DNA of 45,294 nt, taken from the NCBI GenBank assembly GCA_947505245.1, contig CANNIZ010000036.1, positions 1 to 45,294 of the forward strand, written 5' to 3'. Below are positions 14,820 through 24,254 of this stretch, in pieces; position 1 is the stretch's first letter; each line of letters begins with the position of its first letter. A program made the translations under genes and the position numbers. A model generated the notes under the pieces. It ran no database searches. It was not told where the DNA came from and saw only the letters and a program-made list of their open reading frames with translations. This stretch comes from Pseudomonadota bacterium. Its GTDB lineage: Bacteria; Myxococcota_A; UBA796; GCA-2862545.

Positions 14820-15875
14820 CTAAAGGGGCAGCGTCATCACGAAACGCGCGCCGCCCTCGGCGCGGTTCTCGGCCCACACGTCGCCGTCATGTCCATCTAC
14901 GATGCCGCGAACGATCGATAGCCCGAGGCCGGAGCCGGCCCGTGGCCCTTCGCCGCGAACGAACCGCTCGAAAAGCGTGTCGACGAGCGCGTCGGGTATG
15001 CCCGGCCCGTCGTCTTCCACACAGATTCGGGCGACCTTTTCGTCGTGCGTGAGGCGGATGTTGACCTTGGACGTGGCAAATTTGACGGCGTTTGCGATCA
15101 GGTTTGCGAGCGCCTGAGCGAGACGTCCGTCGTCGCCCCTGACGGAGATGGGCGCGAGGTGCTGCTCCAACACGAGGCCGCGCTCGAGCACCAGGGGCGC
15201 CAGCTCTTCGAGGGTGGCCTCGGTGAGGGCGTCGAGCGCCACCACGTCGTTCCGCAAGACCAGAGCGCCCGCCTCGATGGTGGCGACGTCCAGGAGGTCG
15301 CTGACGAGCCGGGTCTGGCGCACCCCGTTTCGTCGGACGAGATCGAGCGCGTGTCGTTGCTTTTGGGTGAGCGGGCCGAGGCGCTCCGTGAGGAGGAGGT
15401 CGACGCCAGCCTGGATTGCGGCGTTCGGGCTGCGGAGGTCGTGGGAGACGACGGAGAGGAACAGGTTGCGAACGCGGTCGAGCTCGCGCAGGCGGGCGAG
15501 CAGGCGCTCCCGCTCGAACCCGTAGCGCAGGGCGCGCACCAGGACCTCGGGCGGGGCGTGACCCTTGACGAGCCAGTCCTGGGCGCCCTCGCGCAGGGCC
15601 TGCACAGCGCCGTCGTCATCCGCGAGGCCGGTGAGCACCACGATCGGGAGCTCGGGAAACGCGTCGTGCAGGCGCCGGAACGTCCCGAGGCCTTGGCTGT
15701 CGGGCAGGGTCAGGTCGAGCAGGACCGCGTCGACTGGCATCGCGTGGAGCTTGGTGAACGCTTCGTCGAGGCGTTCGACGTGGGTGATCTTGAACGACCG
15801 CGGCAACATCTCGCGCAACAGGCGCGCGTCGCCGGGGTTGTCCTCAACCAGCAGGATCCGGAGCGACTCCGTCAT
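14820..15875 (-). CDS. Receiver-histidine kinase hybrid
   Basis: The 351-residue cytoplasmic protein has an N-terminal receiver (acidic EDN 11-13, phospho-acceptor Asp54, Lys104) and a HisKA domain with phospho-accepting His145 ([10 protein letters not shown]). The HATPase_c domain has an N box (LIANAVKFA), DDGPGIP and GSGLGLSIV. There is no transmembrane segment, so it senses through the receiver, as in phosphorelay or phytochrome-linked kinases. It is the last of four overlapping genes; ATG at 15875 overlaps the stop of the single-domain receiver by 4 nt. The receiver gene upstream may be its partner. Confidence 0.92.
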   Translation of the reverse strand: MTESLRILLVEDNPGDARLLREMLPRSFKITHVERLDEAFTKLHAMPVDAVLLDLTLPDSQGLGTFRRLHDAFPELPIVVLTGLADDDGAVQALREGAQDWLVKGHAPPEVLVRALRYGFERERLLARLRELDRVRNLFLSVVSHDLRSPNAAIQAGVDLLLTERLGPLTQKQRHALDLVRRNGVRQTRLVSDLLDVATIEAGALVLRNDVVALDALTEATLEELAPLVLERGLVLEQHLAPISVRGDDGRLAQALANLIANAVKFATSKVNIRLTHDEKVARICVEDDGPGIPDALVDTLFERFVRGEGPRAGSGLGLSIVRGIVDGHDGDVWAENRAEGGARFVMTLPL

Positions 15876-16318
15876 TTCGGTCCGTGGCCCACGTCCGAAG
15901 GCAGGCGAACGATCGTGAACCAGAAGTCCTCGATCGAACGCACCACGTCGAGGAACTTTTCAAGATCGACGGGCTTCGTGATGTAGCAATTCGCGTGGTA
16001 CTCGTAGGCCTTCAGAACGTCGTGTTCGTCGGCGCTCGTCGTTAGCACGACCACTGGGATCCGCATCAGCTCGGGGTCGGACTTCACCTCCGCCAACACC
16101 TCGCGGCCGTTCTTCTTCGGGAGGTTGAGGTCGAGCAGGATGACGTCAGGACGCGGAGCGGCGGTGTGTCGGCCCTCGCGCCGCAGGAACGCCAGCGCTT
16201 CGACGCCGTCCATCGCCACGTGGAGGTTGTTCTTCATCTTCCCGTCGCGGAGCGCCTCGCGCGTCAACCTCACATCACCGGGGTTGTCTTCGACGAGCAG
16301 GATCTCGATCGGTTTCAC
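15872..16318 (-). CDS. Single-domain response regulator, Rcp1-like
   Basis: The product is a stand-alone receiver of 148 residues ([14 protein letters not shown] at the N-terminus, [10 protein letters not shown] with the phospho-acceptor Asp, VVVLTTS, and the KP pair in [12 protein letters not shown]). No output domain follows. The [12 protein letters not shown] signature and the insert after helix 1 are typical of Rcp1-like regulators that pair with phytochrome-type or PAS kinases. The GTG start at 16318 overlaps the kinase stop (GTGA). It probably shuttles phosphate between the two kinases encoded on either side. Confidence 0.93.
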   Translation of the reverse strand: MKPIEILLVEDNPGDVRLTREALRDGKMKNNLHVAMDGVEALAFLRREGRHTAAPRPDVILLDLNLPKKNGREVLAEVKSDPELMRIPVVVLTTSADEHDVLKAYEYHANCYITKPVDLEKFLDVVRSIEDFWFTIVRLPSDVGHGPK

Positions 16319-17652
16319 GGGGTCGGCCTCCGATTCGGTAGCGTGATTTTGAACTTCGACCCGGCGCCGGGTGCGGTGTCGACGGTGATCGAGCCGCCGT
16401 GGCCTTCGATGATTCGCTTGCAGATGGCGAGGCCGATCCCGGTGCCCGGGTACTCGGAGCGCGTGTGGAGTCGCTGAAAGATTTGGAAGATCCGCTCTTT
16501 GTATTGAGGATCCATGCCGATGCCGTTGTCGGCAACGGTGATTTGCCAGGTGTCGCCCCGGTGCTCGCTGGTGATGGAGATGACGGGTTCGACACCCGGT
16601 TTGCGGAATTTTAGCGCGTTGCCGATCAGGTTCAGGAACACCTGACCCATCTCGCCGCCCTCGCCGTTGATCATCGGGAGGCGCGCGACCTCGACCACGG
16701 CCGCGGCTTCGCGCACAGCGACCTCCAGGCTCTTCAGTTCGCGAGCGACGATCTCGTTCAGGTCGATGCGCCCGCGCAGCTCTTCGCGGACGCCGATGCG
16801 GGAGTACACGAGCAGGTCGTTGATCAGCGCCTGCATGCGTTTGGCGCCGTCCACGGCGAAGCCGATGAAGTCGCGCGCGTCTTCGTCGAGCTTGTCGTGG
16901 TACCGGCGATCGAGCAGCTGCAGGTAGCTCGAGACCATGCGAAGCGGCTCTTGAAGGTCGTGCGACGCCACGTACGCGAACTGCTGGAGTTGATCGTTGC
17001 TTCGCTCGAGGGCCTCGGCCTGGCGTCGCTGGAGCATTTCGCTGTCACGCCGTTCGGTGACGTCGCGAACGGAGCTGACCACGAACCGGCCGTCGGGCGT
17101 CTCGAGCGGGGACAGGCTGATCTCGACCGGCAATTCGCTCCCGTCCTTGCGGCGCGCGGAGAGGGTGAGGCCCGTGCCCATACGGCGCACTTGCGGCTCG
17201 CTCGCGAACGCCTTTCGGAGCCCGACGTGGCGGGCTGCAGAGGCGGCAGGGACGAGCACCTCGATGGGCTTGCCAACAAGCTCGCCGGGACCGTAGCCGA
17301 GCATGACCTCGGCGGCGTGGTTGACGAGGCGCAACGTTCCTTCACTGTCCGCGATCAGCACGCCGTCGGGGGACGCCTGGAGGAGTCCGGCGAGGAGGCG
17401 CTCGCCGACGGGATCAAGGCGATTCCGCTCCAGCTTTGTGATTTGGGCGCGGCAGGACGCGAGCTCGGCGAGGAGCGCTTCTCGGGTCTTCTCCGAGTCA
17501 TCGGCCAAGTTGGACTCCGCCGCTGTCATAACGACAGGCGCGGACTGGGCAAGGCCCGTCCAGCGCGCGAAGAAGGTCGTCCAACGTTCCTGCGCGTATG
17601 GGTCTTCCCGCACAGTCAGAGTTGGGCTGGTTGGCCCACGGTCGTCTTTCAT
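16315..17652 (-). CDS. PAS-domain sensor histidine kinase
   Basis: The 445-residue soluble kinase has a short coiled coil at about 55-80, a PAS domain at about 85-200 ([16 protein letters not shown], then the PAC end [11 protein letters not shown]) and a second helical linker. The HisKA-type domain has His231 in [19 protein letters not shown], and the HATPase_c domain has [17 protein letters not shown] and [12 protein letters not shown]. The SHDLQEPLR form is that of phytochrome-like kinases that partner Rcp1-type receivers, and such a receiver gene follows. The ATG at 17652 overlaps the stop of the DksA/TraR gene by 4 nt; an open frame further upstream is antisense-like and disregarded. Confidence 0.93.
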   Translation of the reverse strand: MKDDRGPTSPTLTVREDPYAQERWTTFFARWTGLAQSAPVVMTAAESNLADDSEKTREALLAELASCRAQITKLERNRLDPVGERLLAGLLQASPDGVLIADSEGTLRLVNHAAEVMLGYGPGELVGKPIEVLVPAASAARHVGLRKAFASEPQVRRMGTGLTLSARRKDGSELPVEISLSPLETPDGRFVVSSVRDVTERRDSEMLQRRQAEALERSNDQLQQFAYVASHDLQEPLRMVSSYLQLLDRRYHDKLDEDARDFIGFAVDGAKRMQALINDLLVYSRIGVREELRGRIDLNEIVARELKSLEVAVREAAAVVEVARLPMINGEGGEMGQVFLNLIGNALKFRKPGVEPVISITSEHRGDTWQITVADNGIGMDPQYKERIFQIFQRLHTRSEYPGTGIGLAICKRIIEGHGGSITVDTAPGAGSKFKITLPNRRPTP

Positions 17653-17993
17653 TGGCCTGCGCAGGCTCGGCAGTGTTCGGTCGTGGGAAGCACCTCGAGT
17701 CGTCGCTCGTCGATCCACGCCCCGCAAACGGCGCAGGTGCCGTACGAACCGTCGTCGAGGCGACCGATCGCGGCTTCGATCTTCTCGAGTTCGGCGCGTC
17801 CGTTCTGGTCCAACGCGTTCATGACCTCGTCGTTGACGAGGGCTTGGGCCTGATCCTCGGAATCGGCGGGGAGGCCCTCCCGCAGGTGGCGTCCGATGCG
17901 CGCTCCTTGACCCTCGAAGCGGGCGCGCTGCGCCACGAGCCGTTCGCGGGTCTGTGCAAGGTGCGCGGGCTTCCTGGACGTCTTGGTCCCCAT
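17649..17993 (-). CDS. TraR/DksA-family zinc-finger protein
   Basis: This 114-residue protein has a long N-terminal coiled coil followed by a C4 zinc finger (Cys87, Cys90, Cys108, Cys111) in the form YGTCAVCG...HCRAC, as in DksA, TraR and YbiI. DksA-type proteins enter the RNA polymerase secondary channel and change promoter response to ppGpp. The acidic DxxDxA tip of true DksA is not clear here (NDEVMNALDQ), so it may be a specialised relative. ATG at 17993 has GGAGG upstream. It is the first gene of the four-gene kinase operon, which is an unusual pairing. Confidence 0.9.
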   Translation of the reverse strand: MGTKTSRKPAHLAQTRERLVAQRARFEGQGARIGRHLREGLPADSEDQAQALVNDEVMNALDQNGRAELEKIEAAIGRLDDGSYGTCAVCGAWIDERRLEVLPTTEHCRACAGQ

Positions 17994-18053
17994 ACGAGCC
18001 TCCGTGCCACATGGTGATGCAGTTACGATGCCAACTGCCCCACGTCGGGCTCG

Positions 18054-20054
18054 TCAGCGAAAGACCGTCGTGTTGGGCGCCGCCGGGGGCTTGGGTTTCG
18101 TGTTGGCGTTCAGGTCATCGAGGGCCGGGCACACGTCGAACACCTTGGCCGCGCAGGCGCGTTCCAGCAGCTCCGCCGCCCGGGTGACATCCCGCGGGAC
18201 GCCCTTTCCGTCTTTGTACAGGAGCCCGAGCTGCCCGCACGAAGCCATGCCACCGGCGTCGCACCCCTGCGTCGCGCGGCCGGCCGCCGCCGAGGGGTTG
18301 GATGGTACGCCGCGCGCGCCTGTGTACAGCTTCGCGAGCGCGGCGCACGCTTCGTCCTTCCCGCCGTCACACAGGGCGCCGAGGGTGCCGATCACGGCTC
18401 CCGATGCGGGGCTGATGTCGGTCCGGTTGAGCCCGAGGTCGACGATCGCGTAGCAATAGGCTTCGCCGCCCGCATCGGTGCCGTCCGACGCCAGCCCGCA
18501 GGCGTCGCCGAGCGCCGCGAGCGCACCGCGCGGGTCGACGGGTACGCCGAGGCCGTCGCGCTTGATCTCGCCCAGACGACCACACGAGGCCGCGTCTCCC
18601 GCCTTGCAGGACCGCTGGAGCGCGCTGACTGCGCGGGTGGCACCGTCGGGCTGGGTGCCTTCGAGGGCGCCTTGAAGCCACTGATCGGCGCGTTGTCGGC
18701 ACGCTTCGTTGTCGCCCTGATCACACGGCTTCGTGTACGCTTCGGCAGCCTTCTTCCGGTCCTGGGTGGGGCCGTTGCCGGTGGCGTAGAGCTCGCCGAG
18801 CCGCTTGCAGCTCGACATCAGGTCGAGCGCGCAGCCCTTCTCATGGACCTCGGCTGCGAGCCGGAGATCGCGCCTCACCACGAGCCCCTGCTCGTACCGA
18901 TCTGCGAGCGTGCTGCACGCGAATGCGACTCCGGAGTCGCAGCCCTGGCGCAGCAGCTTGAGGCCCTTCTCGCGCTCCGAAACGCTCCGTTTTGGTGCCG
19001 CCCACAGGTCGCCGAGCTCGACGCAGGCGGTGCCATCGCCACCCTTGCACACACCGTCGAGGTCCAGCAGGTACTGAGCGTCGCTCCGTGTTCCGTCTCC
19101 GCAGGCCGCCGTCGCGCCTTGCAGGCAGGCGTCGAGGTGCAGGCGAATCGCCCGTTCGGCGTCTTTCGGCACGCCCTGGCCCCGCTCGACCATGTCGGAC
19201 AGGCCGGCGCAGGCCTCGCCGTGCCCCGCCGCGCACGCGCGCTCGAACAGCGCCGCGGCCCCTTGGATATCCATCGGAACGCCCTCCCCGCGGAGCTTCG
19301 CCTCGGCGAGGCGCGTGCAACCGGGCGGGGAGCCCGCGTCACACGCCTGGGTCACCAGGGCCGCGCCGCGTGCAGGATCGAGCGGTCCACCTTCGCCGCG
19401 GAGCTTGGCCCCGCCGAGGACCGCGCAGGAAAGCCCCGGTGCGGACGTGCAGTCGACATCGAGGAGCGCGACGGCGCGTGCGGGATCCGCGGCCCCGCCG
19501 AGGCCTTTCAGCAGCCGTTGACCGAGCACCGCGCACGCCTCGTGGTCGGTCTTCGCGCAGGCGCCGTCGAGCAGCGCGGTCGCGCGGGCCGGGTCGGGGG
19601 GCACGCCGACGCCTGCATCGACGAGCGCCGCGAAGTCGACACAGGCCCGCGTGATGCCGCCGTTGCAGGCCTTTTCGAGCGCCGCGGCGCCCGCGGCCGG
19701 GTTGGGCGCGTCGGCCGCGAAATAGCCAGGGCGATCTTGGGTGCCGGCCCAGCCGACGACGGTGCAGGCCGCGAGGTCGCCCAGGTCGCACCCGCCCTGC
19801 AGCGCGGCGCCTGCGGAGCGCACGCGAGCGATGCCCGCGCCCGACCATGGAACGGCGCACGCGGGCGTCCACCCCGACGCGCAGGCCTCTGCGATCGCGG
19901 TCTTTGTGTACTCCGAGCCACCGAACGCGGGGCGCTGGGCGAGCTCGAGCGACATCGCGTCCACGGCCTTCGCCCACACGACGACCGGGTCCTTGGTGAC
20001 GATCTGCTTCGGGCAGCCGGCAACGACGAGTAGCAACAGCAGTGATGCGCGCAT
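18054..20054 (-). CDS. Sel1-like repeat lipoprotein
   Basis: The 666-residue product begins with a lipoprotein signal peptide whose lipobox is VAGC (Cys14), so it is probably anchored in the periplasm or outer membrane. The rest is a string of Sel1/TPR-like repeats, each about 36 residues, of the type LRGEGVPMDIQGAAALFERA followed by CAAGHGEAC. The paired cysteines per repeat recall the disulfide-linked Helicobacter Hcp proteins. Such solenoids bind peptides or other proteins. It starts 21 bases after the end of a lytic transglycosylase gene in the same direction, suggesting a shared cell-wall role. No enzymatic motif is seen. Confidence 0.88.
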   Translation of the reverse strand: MRASLLLLLVVAGCPKQIVTKDPVVVWAKAVDAMSLELAQRPAFGGSEYTKTAIAEACASGWTPACAVPWSGAGIARVRSAGAALQGGCDLGDLAACTVVGWAGTQDRPGYFAADAPNPAAGAAALEKACNGGITRACVDFAALVDAGVGVPPDPARATALLDGACAKTDHEACAVLGQRLLKGLGGAADPARAVALLDVDCTSAPGLSCAVLGGAKLRGEGGPLDPARGAALVTQACDAGSPPGCTRLAEAKLRGEGVPMDIQGAAALFERACAAGHGEACAGLSDMVERGQGVPKDAERAIRLHLDACLQGATAACGDGTRSDAQYLLDLDGVCKGGDGTACVELGDLWAAPKRSVSEREKGLKLLRQGCDSGVAFACSTLADRYEQGLVVRRDLRLAAEVHEKGCALDLMSSCKRLGELYATGNGPTQDRKKAAEAYTKPCDQGDNEACRQRADQWLQGALEGTQPDGATRAVSALQRSCKAGDAASCGRLGEIKRDGLGVPVDPRGALAALGDACGLASDGTDAGGEAYCYAIVDLGLNRTDISPASGAVIGTLGALCDGGKDEACAALAKLYTGARGVPSNPSAAAGRATQGCDAGGMASCGQLGLLYKDGKGVPRDVTRAAELLERACAAKVFDVCPALDDLNANTKPKPPAAPNTTVFR

Positions 20055-20075
20055 GTGTTGTCCCCTAAGGCCGGC

Positions 20076-22124
20076 TCAGTCGCCGTATACCCAACGGTAC
20101 GCCATGACGTACCCGAGCACACGCCGCACGTACTGACGCGTCTCGGTGTACCCGACGTCCTCGGCGAATTCGTCGAACACGGGCTGCCCGTCGAACGCGG
20201 CTGCCCAGCGGCGCACCGCGTCTTCGCCGCCGTTGTAGGACGCGATCACCGCGATCTCGTCAGGCCCGTCGAGGATGTCGCCGAGCGACTTGACCTTCAT
20301 GCCGAGCTCGCCGGTGCCGATCGCCGCGTTGTACGGGGCGGTGTAGAGCAGGTCGGCGTCCACCGTCGCGGCGCCGAACACCTCGGCGTGAATCCGCCCC
20401 AATTCGGCGGGCATGATCTGCATCAGGCCGCGCGCGCCTGCCAGCGAGGTGACCTCGGGGTCAAGCGCGCTCTCGGCCGTCATGATCCCGTACGGGACGA
20501 GCGGGTTGAGCCCGAACCGGCCTGCGACGGCGCCGACGATCGCGGCTTCCGGCCGTGGCGTACACGCCTGCTGCGCGACCGGGTCACCGTCTTTCCAGGG
20601 CGAGACGCAGTAGGGCTCCGCGAGGGCCTTCCCGCCGTTGTAGTCGCCTGACGCGATGAGCGCGTAGGCGGCGGCGAGGGCGGCGGAGCGGTCGCCCACG
20701 GCGGCCTTCGCGACGGGCGCGAGCTCCGCGCGCGCCTCCCGGACGAAGCCGATCGCGAGCAGGGCCTCGCCGCGCGTCACGTCCTTCCGGCTCGCGAAGG
20801 CTTCCGGCCACACGGGCCTCGCCACGGCGTCGTGGTGCGGGAACGTTCGTCCGAGGCGGCTCGCCGCGAACCACGCGTGACCGCTCGTCGGCCACGACGT
20901 GATCACGCGCTCGAGGCCGACCTTCTCGGCGGCGGCGTCGCCCTTCTTGCCTGCAGCGCGCGCCTTCCAATACGCCGCAGCCGGCGCCAGCGACGACTTC
21001 GGTCGGGCGACGACGAGCTGGTTCCAGTCGGCGATCGCCCCGTCCAGGTCGCCGCCCTTCCACGCCGCCCGCCCGGCGAACCACCAGGCCTCGTCGACGT
21101 GCAGCCCCTCGGGACGCCCTTCGGCGTAGACGTGCAGCTCCGTGCGCGCGCGCGGCAGGTCGCCCTTGTCGAACGCCATGTACCCGATCTTGAACCGGGC
21201 GAAGTCGCCTTCCTTCGCAGTCGGGAACTTCGCGTCGATGCGCTGGTAGATGACCTCCGCGCTGGGGTAGTCCCCGGAACGCGCCGTCGCGAGCGCGTAG
21301 TCGAACAGGTCCGACGCGGATCCCTCGCAGGTTGCGGGAGCCCCGAGCACGGTCGCATAGCCGTCGCGAGCGGCGGCGTAGGCGTGGGCGTCGAACGCGA
21401 GCCGCGCGTCGCTCAGGTGGCTGTCCGGCCCTCCGGGCTCGACCTTTCGCAAATCGACCAGCAGAGCCCACGCCTTGTCGTTCTGGTTGTCCTTTCGCAG
21501 CGCGCCGATGCGCTCGCGCACGAGGGCGCGCCCATCCGTGGACGCGAGGTCGGGAACTGCGGACCCGAGGGCGACGAGCCGCTCGGCGGCCTTGGCCGAC
21601 CACGGGCCGCGCGTGCTCGTCGACCACACCTTGCGGTAGGTGGTAAGCGCCGCGGCGGTATCTCCGCGCCGTTCGCCGCCGACGGCCAGCCACCAACGGG
21701 CCTCGTCGCCAACTTTTGAATCGAGCAGCAGGCGAAGGTCGTCGCGCGCCTCGAGGGAGCGATCGCTCTCCACGAGCAGCCGGTCGCGCAGCAGGCGGAG
21801 GCTCGTGCCGAACGGACCGGGCAACGACAGGCCGTCCACCGTGGTGATCGCGTCCGCCGGCTTGCCGGCGTCGGCCAGCGCGAGGGCGCGCTCGTACCGC
21901 GCGTAGTCGCCGTACACGCCGGTTTTGACGGGCTCGAGGACGGCGGCAGCGCGGCTCGCATCGGTGTGCCTGAGGCAGCGCCCGACGATGAGCCGCTCGT
22001 CGTCGGCCTTGGGCTCCGGAAGCGCAGCCAGCACCGCGGTGCAGTCGCCTACAGCGACGGCATCACGGAGCGTGGGGGGGAGGGCAGCAAGCGCGGAGGC
22101 GAGTGTGAGACCGATGATCATCAT
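20076..22124 (-). CDS. Soluble lytic murein transglycosylase, Slt70-like
   Basis: The 682-residue exported protein has a signal peptide (MMIIGLTLASALAALP). A long TPR-like superhelix covers about residues 30-520, with repeated units such as DYPSAEVIYQRIDAKFP. A C-terminal SLT domain follows. The catalytic Glu551 is in MTAESALDPEVTSLAGARGLMQ, followed by AAIGTGEL and IASYNGG, the three usual SLT motifs. The enzyme cleaves peptidoglycan glycan strands to 1,6-anhydro products in the periplasm. The stop lies 21 bases before the Sel1 lipoprotein. Length and layout match Slt70, in which the superhelix forms a ring around the wall strand. Confidence 0.92.
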   Translation of the reverse strand: MMIIGLTLASALAALPPTLRDAVAVGDCTAVLAALPEPKADDERLIVGRCLRHTDASRAAAVLEPVKTGVYGDYARYERALALADAGKPADAITTVDGLSLPGPFGTSLRLLRDRLLVESDRSLEARDDLRLLLDSKVGDEARWWLAVGGERRGDTAAALTTYRKVWSTSTRGPWSAKAAERLVALGSAVPDLASTDGRALVRERIGALRKDNQNDKAWALLVDLRKVEPGGPDSHLSDARLAFDAHAYAAARDGYATVLGAPATCEGSASDLFDYALATARSGDYPSAEVIYQRIDAKFPTAKEGDFARFKIGYMAFDKGDLPRARTELHVYAEGRPEGLHVDEAWWFAGRAAWKGGDLDGAIADWNQLVVARPKSSLAPAAAYWKARAAGKKGDAAAEKVGLERVITSWPTSGHAWFAASRLGRTFPHHDAVARPVWPEAFASRKDVTRGEALLAIGFVREARAELAPVAKAAVGDRSAALAAAYALIASGDYNGGKALAEPYCVSPWKDGDPVAQQACTPRPEAAIVGAVAGRFGLNPLVPYGIMTAESALDPEVTSLAGARGLMQIMPAELGRIHAEVFGAATVDADLLYTAPYNAAIGTGELGMKVKSLGDILDGPDEIAVIASYNGGEDAVRRWAAAFDGQPVFDEFAEDVGYTETRQYVRRVLGYVMAYRWVYGD

Positions 22125-22173
22125 GGGATCCCGAACACCCGCCTGTCCGCATTCATTGCGCCCGCTCGGAGTC

Positions 22174-22842
22174 CTACTTCTTGGCCTTCTTGACGATCTT
22201 TACGCGGTGACGGACGGTCACGACGGAACCCGGCGCGCCCGGGAGGCCGCCGCGCAGGAACAGCAGGCCGCGCTCGGCGTCGATCTTCGCGACGAGCAGG
22301 TTCTGCGAGGTGACCTGGATGTTGCCCATCTGGCCAGGCATCTTGATGCCGGCCATCGTCATACCGGGCGTGAGGCGCGTGCCGATCGAACCGCCGTGGC
22401 GGCTGTACTCGTGGCAACCGTGGCCGCGCTCGAAGCCCTTGAAGTGGTGGCGCTTCATGACGCCCTGGAAGCCGCGGCCCTTGGAGATGCCCGTCACGTC
22501 GACGAGCTCGCCCTGCTTGAAGATGTCCGTGACCGTGAGCGTCGAGCCCTTCGCGTACTTGGCCGTGGTGGCCTCATCGACGCGGATCTCGGCGAGGAAC
22601 TCGGGCGCCGGCGTGTTGGCGGCCTTCGCGTGGCCGGCCTGCGCCTTCGTGACGAGGCGCTCCTTCTTGGTGCCGAGACCGAACTGAATGGCGCTGTAGC
22701 CATCTTTCGTGGCGGCGTTCTTGATCTGGACCACGGTGTTCGGCGTGATCTGCACGATCGTCACGGGGATGACCGTGCCGTCGTCCTGGAACAACTGCGT
22801 CATGCCGACCTTCTTGCCGACAAGTCCCATCATCTCGTTCAT
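22174..22842 (-). CDS. rplC: Ribosomal protein uL3, stand-alone gene
   Basis: The 222-residue protein is uL3 of the large subunit: MMGLVGKKVGMTQLFQDDGT at the N-terminus, SKGRGFQGVMKRHHFKG in the middle, HGGSIGTRLTPG and KMPGQMGN in the long loop that reaches the peptidyl-transferase centre, and a basic C-terminus. ATG at 22842 is chosen because GGAG lies six to seven bases upstream. Normally rplC lies between rpsJ and rplD in the S10 operon; here none of those genes is near and the neighbours are an SLT gene and a small secreted protein. The loop sequence looks functional. Confidence 0.94.
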   Translation of the reverse strand: MNEMMGLVGKKVGMTQLFQDDGTVIPVTIVQITPNTVVQIKNAATKDGYSAIQFGLGTKKERLVTKAQAGHAKAANTPAPEFLAEIRVDEATTAKYAKGSTLTVTDIFKQGELVDVTGISKGRGFQGVMKRHHFKGFERGHGCHEYSRHGGSIGTRLTPGMTMAGIKMPGQMGNIQVTSQNLLVAKIDAERGLLFLRGGLPGAPGSVVTVRHRVKIVKKAKK

Positions 22843-22868
22843 TTCAATCTCCGCATCGGTCGGCCCAC

Positions 22869-22906
22869 CAGGTCGACTTACGGGTACCGGGTACAGCCCG
22901 GACCTG
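22869..22906 (-). other. Structured leader of rplC
   Basis: CCGGG-TACAG-CCCGG (22887-22901) forms a hairpin, and CAGGT (22869-22873) can pair with ACCTG (22902-22906) to extend it. It would lie in the rplC 5' leader and might serve regulation, since ribosomal protein genes are often controlled by leader structures. Seen by eye only. Confidence 0.3.
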
Positions 22907-22948
22907 TGCGCCACGACGGCGCGAGGCCGGCTGGTATCCGATCCTGAA

Positions 22949-22976
22949 GCCGCGGGCCACCCTGCGGCCCGACGGC
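22949..22976 (-). terminator. GC-rich hairpin after the small secreted-protein gene
   Basis: GCCGCGGGCC pairs with GGCCCGACGGC with one imperfect step, starting four bases after the small gene's stop. There is no T-run, so it could be a weak terminator or a pause site ahead of rplC. Confidence 0.3.
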
Positions 22977-22979
22977 GCT

Positions 22980-23240
22980 CTACTTCACGCGGTTCACCGA
23001 CGCGGCGATCTCGGGAAAGAACGATTCCCGCAGGACGATGAAGCTTCCGGTCCACTTCGGGTTCGGCGCAAACACCACCCCAAAAGACGGGCCTTGCAGG
23101 CTCGCGTTCACGTCCAGGGCGCGGTCGAAATCGACGTGCGTGACGGGATCGAAGACCGTCGGGACGTCGGTCAGATCGTCGACGTCGTTGAGGTCGAGCG
23201 GAGCCGCCGCGAAGCTGGACGCGATCAGGACGAAGAACAT
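22980..23240 (-). CDS. Small exported protein of unknown function
   Basis: The 86-residue product starts with a signal peptide (MFFVLIASSFAAA, cleavage probably after Ala). The mature part is acidic (LDLNDVDDLTDVPTVFDPV), then FGVVFAPNPKWTGSFIVLRESFF and a Lys at the end. I recognise no family. ATG at 23240 follows GGAGG at a five-base spacing, a strong site, which supports a real gene. It lies between truB and rplC in the same direction, separated from rplC by a leader with hairpins. Confidence 0.65.
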   Translation of the reverse strand: MFFVLIASSFAAAPLDLNDVDDLTDVPTVFDPVTHVDFDRALDVNASLQGPSFGVVFAPNPKWTGSFIVLRESFFPEIAASVNRVK

Positions 23241-23291
23241 GGAACCTCCGGGTGCCCTGACCGCAGGGCGCGCCGTCGGTTCCGCGCTGCG

Positions 23292-24254
23292 TCAGCCCAG
23301 GCGGACGGTCTTCGGACCCTTCGGCGTGGACTCTGCGACGGCGAGGAGCTCATCACCGAACACGATCGCGTACTTCCCGCCGAACGGGACGCCCGCGGGT
23401 GGCGGCGGGATCGGCCCGCCGCGCTTGAGCACGTCCGCCTGGCCGCGCGTGACGTCGCGCAGCGGGAGGTGCGACAACACGTCGAGCGGGCGCTTCAGCC
23501 AGGTCTTTACAAGATCGCGCACCTCTTCGCGGGGGTGCCACGAGATGCGTTCGGGCCCACGGTTGCGAGCGATCAGGACCTCGTGGAAGCCCTTGCCGCT
23601 GTCCGGTGCGGCGAACTTCGACAGCTGATCGAGCGAAAGCGAATCTTCGAGCATGAACGGGCCGGACCGCGGCCGCTGGAGGGCCGAGAGGTGTCCCGCC
23701 GAGCCGAGGGCGGTGGCGATCTCGTCAGCCAAGACACGCGCGTAGGTGCCGCGGGTGCAGGACAGGCGCACGCGCAGGCTCTTGCCGTCGTATTCGATGA
23801 GCTGCAGATCGTGAATCGTGATCGGTCGTGCGTCGACCTCCACGATCTCGCCCTTGCGCGCGTACTCGTACAGCGGCTTGCCGGCCTTCTTGACGGCGCT
23901 GTAGGCCGGCGGCTTCTGCATCCGTGGGCCGAGGAACGACTGCAGGACGACCTCGACTTCCTCACGGCTCGCGGTGGGGAGCGGGGCCTCGCGCGTCGTC
24001 TTGCCGGTCGGATCACCGGTGTCCGTACACGAGCCGAGGGCGATCGTCGCGTCGTACACCTTGAGCGACTCGTCGAGGAACTGGATGAGGCGCGTCGCTC
24101 CGCCGAGGGCGAGCGGCAACACACCCGTGGCGAACGGATCGAGCGTGCCAGTGTGGCCGACTTTTTCGACTCCGAGCACGGCACGCACGGCGGCGACGAC
24201 GTCGTGCGACGTGATGCCGACGGGCTTGTCGATTACGAGAAATGCGGCGTTCAT
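23292..24254 (-). CDS. truB: tRNA pseudouridine-55 synthase
   Basis: TruB makes pseudouridine 55 in the T-loop of tRNAs. The 320-residue protein has the motif I segment FLVIDKPVGITSHDVV and the catalytic motif GHTGTLDPFATGVLPLALG with Asp39. The substrate-binding motif PPAYSAVKKAGKPLYEYAR and the SCTRGTYARVLADEI segment are also present. The C-terminus contains a PUA-like region ending KYAIVFGDELLAVAE. ATG at 24254 overlaps the rbfA stop by 4 nt. The pair rbfA-truB is standard, but here nusA and infB are not upstream. Confidence 0.95.
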   Translation of the reverse strand: MNAAFLVIDKPVGITSHDVVAAVRAVLGVEKVGHTGTLDPFATGVLPLALGGATRLIQFLDESLKVYDATIALGSCTDTGDPTGKTTREAPLPTASREEVEVVLQSFLGPRMQKPPAYSAVKKAGKPLYEYARKGEIVEVDARPITIHDLQLIEYDGKSLRVRLSCTRGTYARVLADEIATALGSAGHLSALQRPRSGPFMLEDSLSLDQLSKFAAPDSGKGFHEVLIARNRGPERISWHPREEVRDLVKTWLKRPLDVLSHLPLRDVTRGQADVLKRGGPIPPPPAGVPFGGKYAIVFGDELLAVAESTPKGPKTVRLG

